Assembly (NCBI GenBank): GCA_902558885.1
Contig: CACEFQ010000006.1
Span: 39,604 to 103,603 of the forward strand
DNA from: an uncultured SAR116 cluster alpha proteobacterium
GTDB taxonomy: Bacteria > Pseudomonadota > Alphaproteobacteria > Puniceispirillales > Marisalimonadaceae
Direction of reading: 5' to 3'
Length of the DNA: 64,000 nucleotides
The notes beneath the pieces were generated by a model. It saw nothing but the letters and a program-made list of their open reading frames with translations, ran no database searches and was not told the DNA's origin. The translations under genes were made by a program, and so were the position numbers. Positions 53,049 through 61,430 of this stretch are shown in pieces (the first letter of the stretch is position 1; each line of letters begins with the position of its first letter).

Positions 53049-53098
53049 TTTTCTCTAAAATTAGAAAATTTTTCTTAAAATTTGTTTCTTCTAAGAAA
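53049..53098. repeat. Short inverted repeats in the metY leader
   Basis: The 161-bp gap upstream of metY holds two small inverted repeats: TTTTCT/AGAAAA (53049-53054 and 53063-53068) and TTTCTT-CT-AAGAAA (53085-53098). They may be chance in this A+T-rich leader or an operator; I cannot assign a regulator. Confidence 0.25.
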
Positions 53099-53120
53099 TA
53101 AAATTGTGAAATAATAAATG

Positions 53121-53615
53121 TTAATGATGATGGTGCTTTTTCTTATCGTTTGTTTTTTTGTCGTTATCCATGATTGGCATATTAATAACTATTGACCCTG
53201 CGTTTTTAAAATTAAATTTTACTTTTTGGAATTTTGTTTTTTTTAAAGATTTTGTTAAATTAATGAACATAATATGAAAACTTCCAGGTCTAAGATCTAA
53301 TTGTGATTTAGATTTAATCAACACTCCTTCTTCTAAATGTTTCATTATCATTATGTCGTTTTTAATATGCATTTCATGCAGTTCTGTTCTTTTTGAAAAA
53401 TCTGATTCAACAGAAACCAAACGCTCATTCTTCCCATTTTTATTTTCAATTTTGATGTAACCTGCAGTTACATTATTATTAGCAATTACTTTTTTTATCC
53501 AAAAATCTGATAAAGCTAGACCTTTAAAAGTAATTGTTTCAGAAAAACTTTGTGAAGATAACAAAATAAAAGCCAAAAAATATATAAACTTTAATACATA
53601 CTTTGGTAAAACCAT
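53121..53615 (-). CDS. PCu(A)C-type periplasmic copper chaperone with His-rich tail
   Basis: A 164-aa protein with a signal peptide (1-25, ending SQSFS). The copper-binding arrangement of the family is visible: LHEMHI, then MIMKH after about five residues and LRPGSFHIMFINL, matching the H-M...M...HxM ligands. The C-terminus ends in Lys/Asp then four histidines, a possible extra metal site. PCu(A)C delivers Cu(I) to the CuA/CuB site of cytochrome oxidase. No Sco or oxidase gene is adjacent; it lies upstream of metY in the same direction and diverges from pgi. Confidence 0.85.
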   Translation of the reverse strand: MVLPKYVLKFIYFLAFILLSSQSFSETITFKGLALSDFWIKKVIANNNVTAGYIKIENKNGKNERLVSVESDFSKRTELHEMHIKNDIMIMKHLEEGVLIKSKSQLDLRPGSFHIMFINLTKSLKKTKFQKVKFNFKNAGSIVINMPIMDNDKKTNDKKKHHHH

Positions 53616-53700
53616 AAATTTTTATCCTAATTTATTAAATCATGTTGTATAACTTATTATAATTAGTATCAAATAATTAGAAAGGTAACAATCAGGATTT

Positions 53701-55203
53701 ATGCAATTAGCTGATAACCCAATCACAAAAATTATATTAGAAAAGTTAAAACACAAAGATTTTAAAAACTTAAATCATCTTATTTTTGATGAAAAAAGGT
53801 CTTCTGAATTCCAATATGAACTTCAAGATTTAAAAATTGATATAACAAGGCAATCACTCGATAAAGAGATAAAGGAAGATTTGATAGATCTTGCTAAACA
53901 AATTAAAATAAAATCAAAAATAAGCGAACTTGTTTCAGGAGCAAAAGTCAACTTATCTGAAAACCGTTCCGTTGATCATTTTAATCTAAGAAAAGAAGAA
54001 CGTTTTAAAACACAAGAATGGAAAAAACTTCGAAGTTTTGTTCAAAATATTTCAAATAAAAATAATTTTAAACATATTGTGAACATTGGTATTGGTGGAT
54101 CTGACTTAGGGCCTTTGATGGTTAACAAAGCGTTGAAAAGTTTTTACAAAGATCCTGATATCTTGTATGTATCCAATATAGACCCAACCAAGATCTCTGA
54201 AATATTTATAAAATGTAATCCCAAAGAAACTTTATTTATAATAACATCTAAAAGTTTCAGTACACTTGAAACTCTTGAAAATGCAAAAATTGTGGTAGAA
54301 TGGTTATCCAAACATAAAGTTGCTTTAAATGATTCTATGGTTGCGGTTACATCCTTAAGAAAAAAAGCATTAGAGTGGGGATTTAACGATTCGAACATCT
54401 TTGAGATATCTGAAAATGTTGGAGGTCGCTACTCTCTTTGGTCATCAGTAGGTATGTCAATATTTATTGGTTTGGGAGAAGATAATTATAAAAATTTTCT
54501 TCTTGGAGCAAGGATAATGGATGAACATTTCATAAATGAAGAAGTTGAAAATAATATTCCGATCATCCTTGCTTTACTGAGAATATGGAACCGAAATTTT
54601 TTAAATAGAAATAATCATTGCATAGTACCTTATACTGACAATCTTTCTAAATTACCTGCTTGGGCGCAACAGTTAGAAATGGAAAGCAATGGAAAAGGTG
54701 TTGACGTTAACGGCGCTACTTTAAAAATGCCAGCAAGCCCAATAATCTGGGGAGAAGTGGGTACTAATGCACAACATAGTTTCTTTCAATTTTTGCATCA
54801 GGGGTTAGAAGTAAGCCCAACAGATATTTTAATACCTCGCAAACCTCTGAGTACTATTTGCTTCAAAGGTTCTAAGAAAAATCATGAATATTTATTAATA
54901 AATGCAATTGCACAGGCTGAAGCTCTAGCAAGAGGTTCAGTCGATTTAATTAATCAAAATAAAAACTTTTTAGGAGGAAGACCTTCAACAATAATAAGTT
55001 GGGAAGAAAATACACCATTTTCTATTGGGATGTTAATAGCTCTTTATGAAAATATCACAATTGCATCTGGATTTCTTTGGAATATAAATAGCTTTGATCA
55101 ATGGGGAGTAGAACTTGGAAAAACTATTGCTAACAAAATCTCACACGATAAAAATGATAAAGACTTAACACCAGCAGCCAAAAAATTTTTAAATCAAAAA
55201 TAA
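53701..55203 (+). CDS. pgi: Glucose-6-phosphate isomerase
   Basis: A 500-aa enzyme interconverting glucose 6-phosphate and fructose 6-phosphate. NIGIGGSDLGPLMV, the first signature, lies near residue 130, VGGRYSLWSSVGMSI follows, and the catalytic Glu and His are in WGEVGTNAQHSFFQFLHQG; the C-terminal lysine region is FDQWGVELGK. It is shorter than E. coli Pgi (549 aa), mainly through trimmed loops, as seen in streamlined genomes. A terminator-like hairpin follows. Confidence 0.95.
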   Translation: MQLADNPITKIILEKLKHKDFKNLNHLIFDEKRSSEFQYELQDLKIDITRQSLDKEIKEDLIDLAKQIKIKSKISELVSGAKVNLSENRSVDHFNLRKEERFKTQEWKKLRSFVQNISNKNNFKHIVNIGIGGSDLGPLMVNKALKSFYKDPDILYVSNIDPTKISEIFIKCNPKETLFIITSKSFSTLETLENAKIVVEWLSKHKVALNDSMVAVTSLRKKALEWGFNDSNIFEISENVGGRYSLWSSVGMSIFIGLGEDNYKNFLLGARIMDEHFINEEVENNIPIILALLRIWNRNFLNRNNHCIVPYTDNLSKLPAWAQQLEMESNGKGVDVNGATLKMPASPIIWGEVGTNAQHSFFQFLHQGLEVSPTDILIPRKPLSTICFKGSKKNHEYLLINAIAQAEALARGSVDLINQNKNFLGGRPSTIISWEENTPFSIGMLIALYENITIASGFLWNINSFDQWGVELGKTIANKISHDKNDKDLTPAAKKFLNQK

Positions 55204-55207
55204 TTAT

Positions 55208-55241
55208 AAATAAGTTTAAATTAAGCTTATTTGTCATTTTT
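55208..55241 (+). terminator. Candidate terminator after pgi
   Basis: AAATAAG (55208-55214) pairs with CTTATTT (55226-55232); with inner T-G and T-A pairs the stem reaches about ten pairs around a small loop, followed by GTCATTTTT. Located just after the pgi stop. Confidence 0.42.
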
Positions 55242-55305
55242 GAATTTAGTTTGCCTTTAATAATTAAAATTGTAAAAATAAAATAAAAAAAATGGTGTTT
55301 TGTGA

Positions 55306-56808
55306 ATGAGTCATACAATAAGAAGTTTAATAAATAATAACAAAGATGAAAATATTGCCATCACATCTGAAAATAATAATGTTATTAAGTACTCAGATTT
55401 AAAAAAACACATCTTTGATATTTCTGGGCAGTTAGCTAGCCAAGGAATTATGCCATGCAATAGAGCGGCGATAGTGCTACCAAATGGTCCAGAAATGGCA
55501 ACTGCTTTTTTGTCAATTTCTAGTTATATGTCAGCTGCTCCTTTAAACCCTTCATATAAATTAAAAGAGTATGAATTTTACCTTCAGGATCTTATGCCTA
55601 AAATAGTTATTGTTGAAAAAGATAGTCAGAGCCCAGCAGTTGAAGCTGCAAAAAATCTAGGAATAGAAATATGTGAAATCAAAAAAATAGATAGTGCGCC
55701 AGCTGGTATATTCAATTTATACGATAAAACTGCAAATTTCGAACTTGCTACCGAAAATAATGAGGCTTTGGTTTTGCATACATCTGGGACAACCTCAAGA
55801 CCAAAAGTTGTACCATTAACAAACAAAAATATTTTTTCATCAGCAATTAATATTTCAAATTCTCTTCAATTAAGCTCACAAGATCATTGTTATAACATTA
55901 TGCCTCTTTTTCACATTCATGGTTTAATTGCAGTATTAAGTTCTTCCATTAATGTTGGGGCTTCTGTTTATGCAAGCAGCGGTTTTAATGCACTTAAATT
56001 TTTAGAAACAGCAAATAAAGAAACAATCACATGGTATTCTGGTGTCCCAACAATGCATCAAGCTATTTTAATGCGTGCAAAAAAGAATCCAAAACTTGCT
56101 GAAAAACTCTCTCTAAGATTTATCAGATCTTCATCTGCATCATTACCTCCAGCTGTTTTTGATGAACTAAAAAAGATATTTAAGACAACTGTCATTGAAG
56201 CTTACGGAATGACCGAAGCTACTCATCAAATGACATCAAATCCTATGCCCCCCGAAAAACAAAAAGCTGGCTTTGTTGGCAAACCAGCTGGACCTGAGGT
56301 TTGTATAATGGACGAACAAGGTAACAAACTTGATACGGGTGAAGATGGAGAAATATGTATTCGAGGAGATAACGTGACTAAAGGCTATGAAAACAATGAA
56401 GAAGCTAATAAAACTGCCTTTATAAATGGATGGTTTAGGACAGGAGACCAAGGCCATTTTGATGATGAGGGATATTTAAAAATTTCTGGAAGATTAAAGG
56501 AAATTATAAATAGAGGTGGAGAAAAAATATCACCTTTAGAAGTAGATAATATTTTAATGGAACATAAGGCTGTAGAACAAGTTGTAACTTTTGCAGTTAA
56601 AGATAATTTACTTGGAGAAGCTATAGGCGTTGCAATTGTATTGAAGAGTGGAATTGATTGTAACGAAATAGATATAAAAAATTATGCTAGCAAACATCTT
56701 GCTGATTTTAAAATTCCAAAATATATCAGTTTTTTAGAGGAAATACCAAAAGGTGCTACAGGAAAATTACAAAGAATCGGCTTGGCAGAAAAACTTGGTT
56801 TAGAATAG
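55306..56808 (+). CDS. AMP-forming acyl-CoA ligase, oxalyl-CoA synthetase-like (Pcs60/AAE3 group)
   Basis: A 500-aa ANL-superfamily ligase. The P-loop is LHTSGTTSRPKVVPLTNKN (core TSGTTSRPK), followed by FIRSSSASLPPAVF, AYGMTEATHQMTSNPMPPEK, GWFRTGDQG and LKEIINRGGEKISPLEVD; the C-terminal catalytic Lys is in PKGATGKLQR. The stretch TEATHQMTSNP and NVTKGYENNEEANK strongly recall the Pcs60/AAE3 oxalyl-CoA synthetases, so oxalate is a reasonable substrate guess, but a medium-chain or other acid cannot be excluded. It starts 102 bases after pgi and is followed 12 bases later by a ketopantoate-reductase-like gene. Confidence 0.87.
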   Translation: MSHTIRSLINNNKDENIAITSENNNVIKYSDLKKHIFDISGQLASQGIMPCNRAAIVLPNGPEMATAFLSISSYMSAAPLNPSYKLKEYEFYLQDLMPKIVIVEKDSQSPAVEAAKNLGIEICEIKKIDSAPAGIFNLYDKTANFELATENNEALVLHTSGTTSRPKVVPLTNKNIFSSAINISNSLQLSSQDHCYNIMPLFHIHGLIAVLSSSINVGASVYASSGFNALKFLETANKETITWYSGVPTMHQAILMRAKKNPKLAEKLSLRFIRSSSASLPPAVFDELKKIFKTTVIEAYGMTEATHQMTSNPMPPEKQKAGFVGKPAGPEVCIMDEQGNKLDTGEDGEICIRGDNVTKGYENNEEANKTAFINGWFRTGDQGHFDDEGYLKISGRLKEIINRGGEKISPLEVDNILMEHKAVEQVVTFAVKDNLLGEAIGVAIVLKSGIDCNEIDIKNYASKHLADFKIPKYISFLEEIPKGATGKLQRIGLAEKLGLE

Positions 56809-56820
56809 TGAAATTGTGAA

Positions 56821-57834
56821 ATGAAAATTTGTGTATTTGGTGCAGGAGCTATAGGAGGATATATTGGATGCAGTTTAAGTAAAGCTGGAGCCAATGTTTC
56901 ATTAATTGCTAGAGGACCTCATAAAGAAGCTATTGAAAAAAATGGTTTAACCTTAATCACTGAAAATATGTCTGAGAATTTTAATTTAAAAGTAACAGAA
57001 AACCCTAAAGAATTAGAAACTCAAGATTATATAATCATTGGTGTCAAAGCGCATGCTATTGCTAATATTGTTGAAGATTTAAAACCTCTTCTTAATAAAG
57101 ATACAGCAATTTTGTCTGCAGTAAACGGTATACCTTGGTGGTATTTCTACAAAGCAAACTCAAATACAATTTTAGAAAATACTCATATAGATTCAGTTGA
57201 TCCCGACGGAATCATCTGGAAAAATTTAAATCCAGAACGAGCACTAGGTTGTGTTGTTTATCCTGCATGTGAAATAGAGAAGCCAGGTGTTATAAAACAT
57301 ATTGAAGGAAATAGGTTTAGCCTTGGAGAACCTAGTGGTGTAAATACAGATAGATTGAAAATATTGTCTGATCTTTTTATCAAAGGCGGACTAAAAGCTC
57401 CACAAAAGAAAAATCTAAGAGATGAAATCTGGATTAAATTATGGGGGAATTGTTCATTTAATCCTATAAGCGCTATTACTGGAGCCAGTCTGGATATAAT
57501 TGGAAACGACCCAAGCTCGAGAGTCTTGATTAAACAGATGATGGAAGAATGCCAAAAGGTTGGGGAAGCAGTTGGTGTGCATTTTGGTGTATCAATTGAC
57601 AAGAGAATTAATGGTGCATCCTCAATAATTGGTCATAAACCATCAACGAGGCAAGATATTGAAATGAAAAGACCTTTAGAAATAGATCCTATAATGAGTG
57701 CAATAATAGAAATTGGAAATAAACTCAAAATCCCCACGCCTATGCTAAAACATATTAACAGTATTTTAAAACTTAAGGCAGACTATTTAGGGTTGTATGA
57801 GAGAAACGAATTTATAGAAAAATTAACAATCTAA
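56821..57834 (+). CDS. 2-dehydropantoate 2-reductase family protein (PanE/ApbA)
   Basis: A 337-aa NADPH-dependent reductase. Rossmann motif FGAGAIGGYIGCSLSKAGANV at the N-terminus (core GAGAIGGYIG), the catalytic Lys in EIWIKLWGNCSFNPISAITGA and Glu region near RPLEIDPI. It could reduce ketopantoate for CoA synthesis; its position behind the acyl-CoA ligase would also suit a paralogue acting on another 2-keto acid. PanE-family paralogues are common, so the gene symbol is withheld. Its end overlaps the convergent DUF1491 gene by 12 bp. Confidence 0.88.
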   Translation: MKICVFGAGAIGGYIGCSLSKAGANVSLIARGPHKEAIEKNGLTLITENMSENFNLKVTENPKELETQDYIIIGVKAHAIANIVEDLKPLLNKDTAILSAVNGIPWWYFYKANSNTILENTHIDSVDPDGIIWKNLNPERALGCVVYPACEIEKPGVIKHIEGNRFSLGEPSGVNTDRLKILSDLFIKGGLKAPQKKNLRDEIWIKLWGNCSFNPISAITGASLDIIGNDPSSRVLIKQMMEECQKVGEAVGVHFGVSIDKRINGASSIIGHKPSTRQDIEMKRPLEIDPIMSAIIEIGNKLKIPTPMLKHINSILKLKADYLGLYERNEFIEKLTI

Positions 57835-58170
57835 ATTATCAAATGCATTAAAACCATTTTTGTCCTCGATTTCGACAACCCAACAATCTCTATCTATTTC
57901 TATTTCATTAGAAATTCTTTTATCAATTTCTATAGTGGTTATTTGTTTTTGTGGATATAAATCTACAAATTCAATAACCTCTTTGTCATTATTTAAATCA
58001 TATTTAATATTTCGTAAAAAAAGTTTGGCAAAACCGTCTAGAGTATCAATTTTTACAAATATAGCACCAGCATGCTCATCGCCTTTTTTGGTCACATAAG
58101 CGCTTTTTAAATTTTTCTCTGCAATTCTAATGCCTGCATTAATTATTGTTTCTGCTTTTAATTCAATCAT
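57823..58170 (-). CDS. DUF1491-like small protein
   Basis: A 115-aa protein with no signal peptide. The features ETIINAGIRIAEKNLKSAYVTKKGDEHAGAIFVKI (core KKGDEHAGAIFVKI) and CWVVEIEDKNG resemble DUF1491, a small alphaproteobacterial family without known function. The A+T-rich composition has shifted many residues to Lys, Ile and Asn, so the family match is moderate. It follows the DUF1674 gene by 18 bases in the same direction. Confidence 0.6.
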   Translation of the reverse strand: MIELKAETIINAGIRIAEKNLKSAYVTKKGDEHAGAIFVKIDTLDGFAKLFLRNIKYDLNNDKEVIEFVDLYPQKQITTIEIDKRISNEIEIDRDCWVVEIEDKNGFNAFDNLDC

Positions 58171-58188
58171 GTTCTTTTAATTTGAATA

Positions 58189-58353
58189 TTAGAAATCCGA
58201 ACACCTGCCGGCTTTTTCCCAATCTCCGTATCTTGTAGGTTCTGGGCCTTTAGGACCACCCTGCTCTTTTGGAATAATTACATCTTCTTTAGATTGATCT
58301 TTTGTGTCATTTTGTTCTTTTTGTTTACTTAATTTTGTAGTTTTATTGCTCAT
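58189..58353 (-). CDS. DUF1674 protein (SDHAF4-like)
   Basis: A 54-aa protein read from the ATG at 58353. After a polar, Lys/Gln/Asp-rich N-terminus it ends with GGPKGPEPTRYGDWEKAGRC followed by SDF, the hallmark of DUF1674/SDHAF4, whose eukaryotic member helps assemble flavinated succinate dehydrogenase. Adjacent rsmB on the other strand is the normal alphaproteobacterial neighbour. A role in SDH assembly here is inference. Confidence 0.88.
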   Translation of the reverse strand: MSNKTTKLSKQKEQNDTKDQSKEDVIIPKEQGGPKGPEPTRYGDWEKAGRCSDF

Positions 58354-58433
58354 AATAATTTACTTTCTATAAATCCCATTTGGTAAATCAACAGTATAAT
58401 ATTAATTTTTGTTATAAATACAAGGTAGTAGTT

Positions 58434-59810
58434 TTGATTGAACATAAAACACTTAAATTTCAAAAATTAGCAAAAAACGCAAGATTAATTGCTTTAGAAA
58501 TTTGGATTTTAATTTTTTATAAAAACAAAAACTTTGAAAAAACCATAGATAACTCTTTTGATTTTAATAAATTAGATAAAAGGGATAAATCCTTAGTATA
58601 TCTTCTAATTAATTCCTCCATGAGAAGACACAAGCAAGCACAAATAATTTATACTAAATACGCAAAGTTTGGTATAAATCCAAGAAATAGATACTTAAAT
58701 AGTATTCTGTTGATTGCAACAGTTCAACTGATTTGGCTAGAAATGGCACCTTATGCAGTTATAAATGAAGCTGTTTCCCAAGCAAAATTATTTATTAATG
58801 ACAAACAATCTAGGTTAGTAAATGCAATTCTTAGAAAAATTATCCAAAATAAAAAAGAAGTTTCTAATATTATTTCAAATGAAGCGTCAAACTTACCAGA
58901 ATGGCTTTTGAATAGTTGGACTTACTTATACGGAGAAAAAAATGTAAACGATATTGTTAAATTAGCAATGAACCCTCCTTCACTTGATATTGTTATATCA
59001 ACAAAAATAACCAAAAAGGAAAAAGAAATAATTAAATCAGATTTACATGGCGAAGAAATATTTCCTAATGTAATAAGATGCTCATTTAATGGTAATGTAG
59101 AAGATTTACCAAGATTTAAAGACGGCATATGGTGGATACAGGATGCAGCATCTCAAATACCTTGTAATATATTATTATCAAAAATAAAAAAAAATTTTTT
59201 AAAACCAATACAATCTCTTAAAATAGTTGATATGTGTTGTGCTCCTGGAGGTAAGACCGCTCAACTATTAGATAATGATTTGGTCATAGAGTGTGTTGAA
59301 AAAAATAAGGCTAGATCCAGAATTTTTAAAAAAAACATGGCTCGACTAAATTTTAATCCAAATTTAACTAATGTAAATGCAGAAGATTTTAATCCAGAAT
59401 ATAAAGCTGATGTTATTTTAATAGATGCACCATGTTCAGGAACTGGTACAATTAGAAAAAATCCTGACATTTTTATAAGAAATGCTCCAGATAATTTAGA
59501 TAACTTTATCTCAATACAAAATAAAATATTAGAAAATTCAGCAAAAATCCTGAAGAAAAATGGTCTTATCATGTATGTGACTTGCTCTCTTCAAAAAATT
59601 GAAGGAGAAAGAAGAATAGAAGACTTTTTAAAAAGTAATAAACAGTTTTCAATAGTTTGTTTTAACTCTGAGGATTATCCTAAAATAAATGATAGCATTA
59701 CTAAAGAAGGATTTATTAGAATTCTGCCAAATCATTTTAATTTTAATTTCGAAAATGTTAGTAATGGATCTGACGGATTTTTTATAGCATTATTGAAAAA
59801 GGAAAAATAA
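58434..59810 (+). CDS. rsmB: 16S rRNA (cytosine-967-C5)-methyltransferase RsmB family
   Basis: A 458-aa enzyme with an N-terminal NusB-like RNA-binding domain (about 1-135, including YAVINEAVSQAKLF) and a C-terminal SAM domain: VDMCCAPGGKTAQLLDN, then the two catalytic cysteines in DAPCSGTGTIRKNPDIF and MYVTCSLQKIEGE. The start is taken as TTG at 58434, eight bases after AGG and giving a normal N-terminus; the frame itself opens at 58380. Diverges from the DUF1674 gene; heparinase-like gene follows four bases after its stop. Confidence 0.93.
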   Translation: MIEHKTLKFQKLAKNARLIALEIWILIFYKNKNFEKTIDNSFDFNKLDKRDKSLVYLLINSSMRRHKQAQIIYTKYAKFGINPRNRYLNSILLIATVQLIWLEMAPYAVINEAVSQAKLFINDKQSRLVNAILRKIIQNKKEVSNIISNEASNLPEWLLNSWTYLYGEKNVNDIVKLAMNPPSLDIVISTKITKKEKEIIKSDLHGEEIFPNVIRCSFNGNVEDLPRFKDGIWWIQDAASQIPCNILLSKIKKNFLKPIQSLKIVDMCCAPGGKTAQLLDNDLVIECVEKNKARSRIFKKNMARLNFNPNLTNVNAEDFNPEYKADVILIDAPCSGTGTIRKNPDIFIRNAPDNLDNFISIQNKILENSAKILKKNGLIMYVTCSLQKIEGERRIEDFLKSNKQFSIVCFNSEDYPKINDSITKEGFIRILPNHFNFNFENVSNGSDGFFIALLKKEK

Positions 59811-59814
59811 TTTA

Positions 59815-61359
59815 ATGCTTAAATTAATAGATATAATTACAAATAATTATTTTCTAAAACAAAAACTTAAAGTGACAGTTCCTAAAATCCCAGTAAGAAG
59901 GCTGACAGACAGCTGGCAAGGCTCAACTAAAAGTGGAAAAAAAATTTTAATTAACCCCGTTAACACGAAACCCATTCGGGATTTTAATAAATTCAATTTC
60001 ATAAGAGATTTAAAATCTGAGGGAAGCATAAAAGCAAGATCTACTGCTCGCTCATTAGTGGAGAAGTGGATCAACGAAGATCATAACCTTCGATCTCATG
60101 AATTTAATTCTGTAGTGATGGCAGAAAGAATTTCATGTTGGAGTTTTAATTATTCTTGGTTCGCAGAAAGTGGTGGATTAGATTTTCAAAAAAAAATTTT
60201 AAATTCTATTGCCTTACAATCTAAATACCTTGAATTAAAACTCGATCAATCAGTCGATAACCTTGAAAAGATAATAATTATCAAAGGGATTTTAGTATCA
60301 AAGTCTATTTTATACGAAACGATAGATAATATTAGTCAATTATTAACTATTATTAATGAAAAACTCGAAATCTTGACTAATACTGATGGTGGCCACACAA
60401 GCAGAAGTCCTGTTAAGCAATTAAATTTATTAAGGCATTTGATTGAGATAAGATCGATAATTGCTCTTTTAAAAAATATAGATGCTGAAGGGTTACATCA
60501 AAAAACAATAAAAATGGGCGAGTTTTGTAGAAGTTTTCAAATGCCTGATGAATATTTTTCATGGTTTCATGGTGGCTCTTTAATACCAAAAGAAATTATA
60601 AAGCAAACTTTAAATAGAATTGGATATAAAAATAGAATCTTTAGCCTTGCTGAAGAAACTGGGTTTTGCAGGTTATCAAATATCAATTCTGTTTTGTTTG
60701 TGGATATAGGATTAAACAAAAAAATGATTCATAATAAAAAAGCTAGCTTATTTGGTTTTGAATTTTTTTATAAAAAAGAAAAGATAATTTCTAACCTTGG
60801 AGAGATTAATAACTCAAAATATAAAAATATGAAAATTTCTCTTTCTTCTACGGCGGCTCATTCTAGCCTGAATATAGACGATAGAAATAATATAGACCTT
60901 AGTGGGAGAAGAATTACAAAAATATCAAATATCCAATTTGGAAAAACCAAAGATGGTAATTTATTAGATATAACTCATTCAGGATATGAAACAATTTTTG
61001 GCGTTTACCACAAAAGACAAATATACCTGTCTAATAAAAAAAATGAAATTAGAGGAAGAGATGAGATTTTAAATATTGGCAATATTGGTTCAATTCCCAA
61101 AAACGCATATATTCGTTTTCATTTATATCCAGGAATTGAACTCATAAAGACTAGAAATGGTTCCGTACTATTAAATCATCAAAAAGGTTATGTCTGGAAA
61201 ATGAGCTCTAATAATAAAAATATAAGCATAGCAAATTCAGTAATGTTTACTCCTAATGGACCAAAACCATGTAAAGAACTCAGTATTATTTTAGACTTAG
61301 AAAAAATAAGGGCTTATAAAAGTATTTCTTGTAATTGGGCGTTTGAACTACAAAAATAG
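59815..61359 (+). CDS. Heparinase II/III family protein
   Basis: A 514-aa protein without a signal peptide. The N-terminal part is helical (SWQGSTKSGKKILIN, then FNSVVMAERISCWSFNYSWF); the C-terminal part is beta-rich with AAHSSLNIDDRNNIDLSGRRI, SGYETIFGVYHKRQIYLS (core GYETIFGVYHKRQIYL) and IRFHLYPGIELIK, matching Hepar_II_III domains. In alphaproteobacteria such cytoplasmic-looking homologues sit between rsmB and purH, as here, and their substrate is unknown; a true polysaccharide lyase role is not proven. The conserved His/Tyr of the fold (HxxxY-type GYETIFGVYH region) are present. Confidence 0.78.
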   Translation: MLKLIDIITNNYFLKQKLKVTVPKIPVRRLTDSWQGSTKSGKKILINPVNTKPIRDFNKFNFIRDLKSEGSIKARSTARSLVEKWINEDHNLRSHEFNSVVMAERISCWSFNYSWFAESGGLDFQKKILNSIALQSKYLELKLDQSVDNLEKIIIIKGILVSKSILYETIDNISQLLTIINEKLEILTNTDGGHTSRSPVKQLNLLRHLIEIRSIIALLKNIDAEGLHQKTIKMGEFCRSFQMPDEYFSWFHGGSLIPKEIIKQTLNRIGYKNRIFSLAEETGFCRLSNINSVLFVDIGLNKKMIHNKKASLFGFEFFYKKEKIISNLGEINNSKYKNMKISLSSTAAHSSLNIDDRNNIDLSGRRITKISNIQFGKTKDGNLLDITHSGYETIFGVYHKRQIYLSNKKNEIRGRDEILNIGNIGSIPKNAYIRFHLYPGIELIKTRNGSVLLNHQKGYVWKMSSNNKNISIANSVMFTPNGPKPCKELSIILDLEKIRAYKSISCNWAFELQK

Positions 61360-61430
61360 TTTTTAGTTGACTTATCTCATTAAAACAAATTATTTGAAAG
61401 TCACTCAACTAATATAAAAAAGTTATATAA

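Noticed and set aside
52960..53120. Possible SAM-II or SAM-V riboswitch in the metY leader, as known for marine alphaproteobacteria
   Set aside because: I read the leader on the coding strand and found no conserved pseudoknot elements, only A/T-rich inverted repeats. A covariance-model search would settle it.
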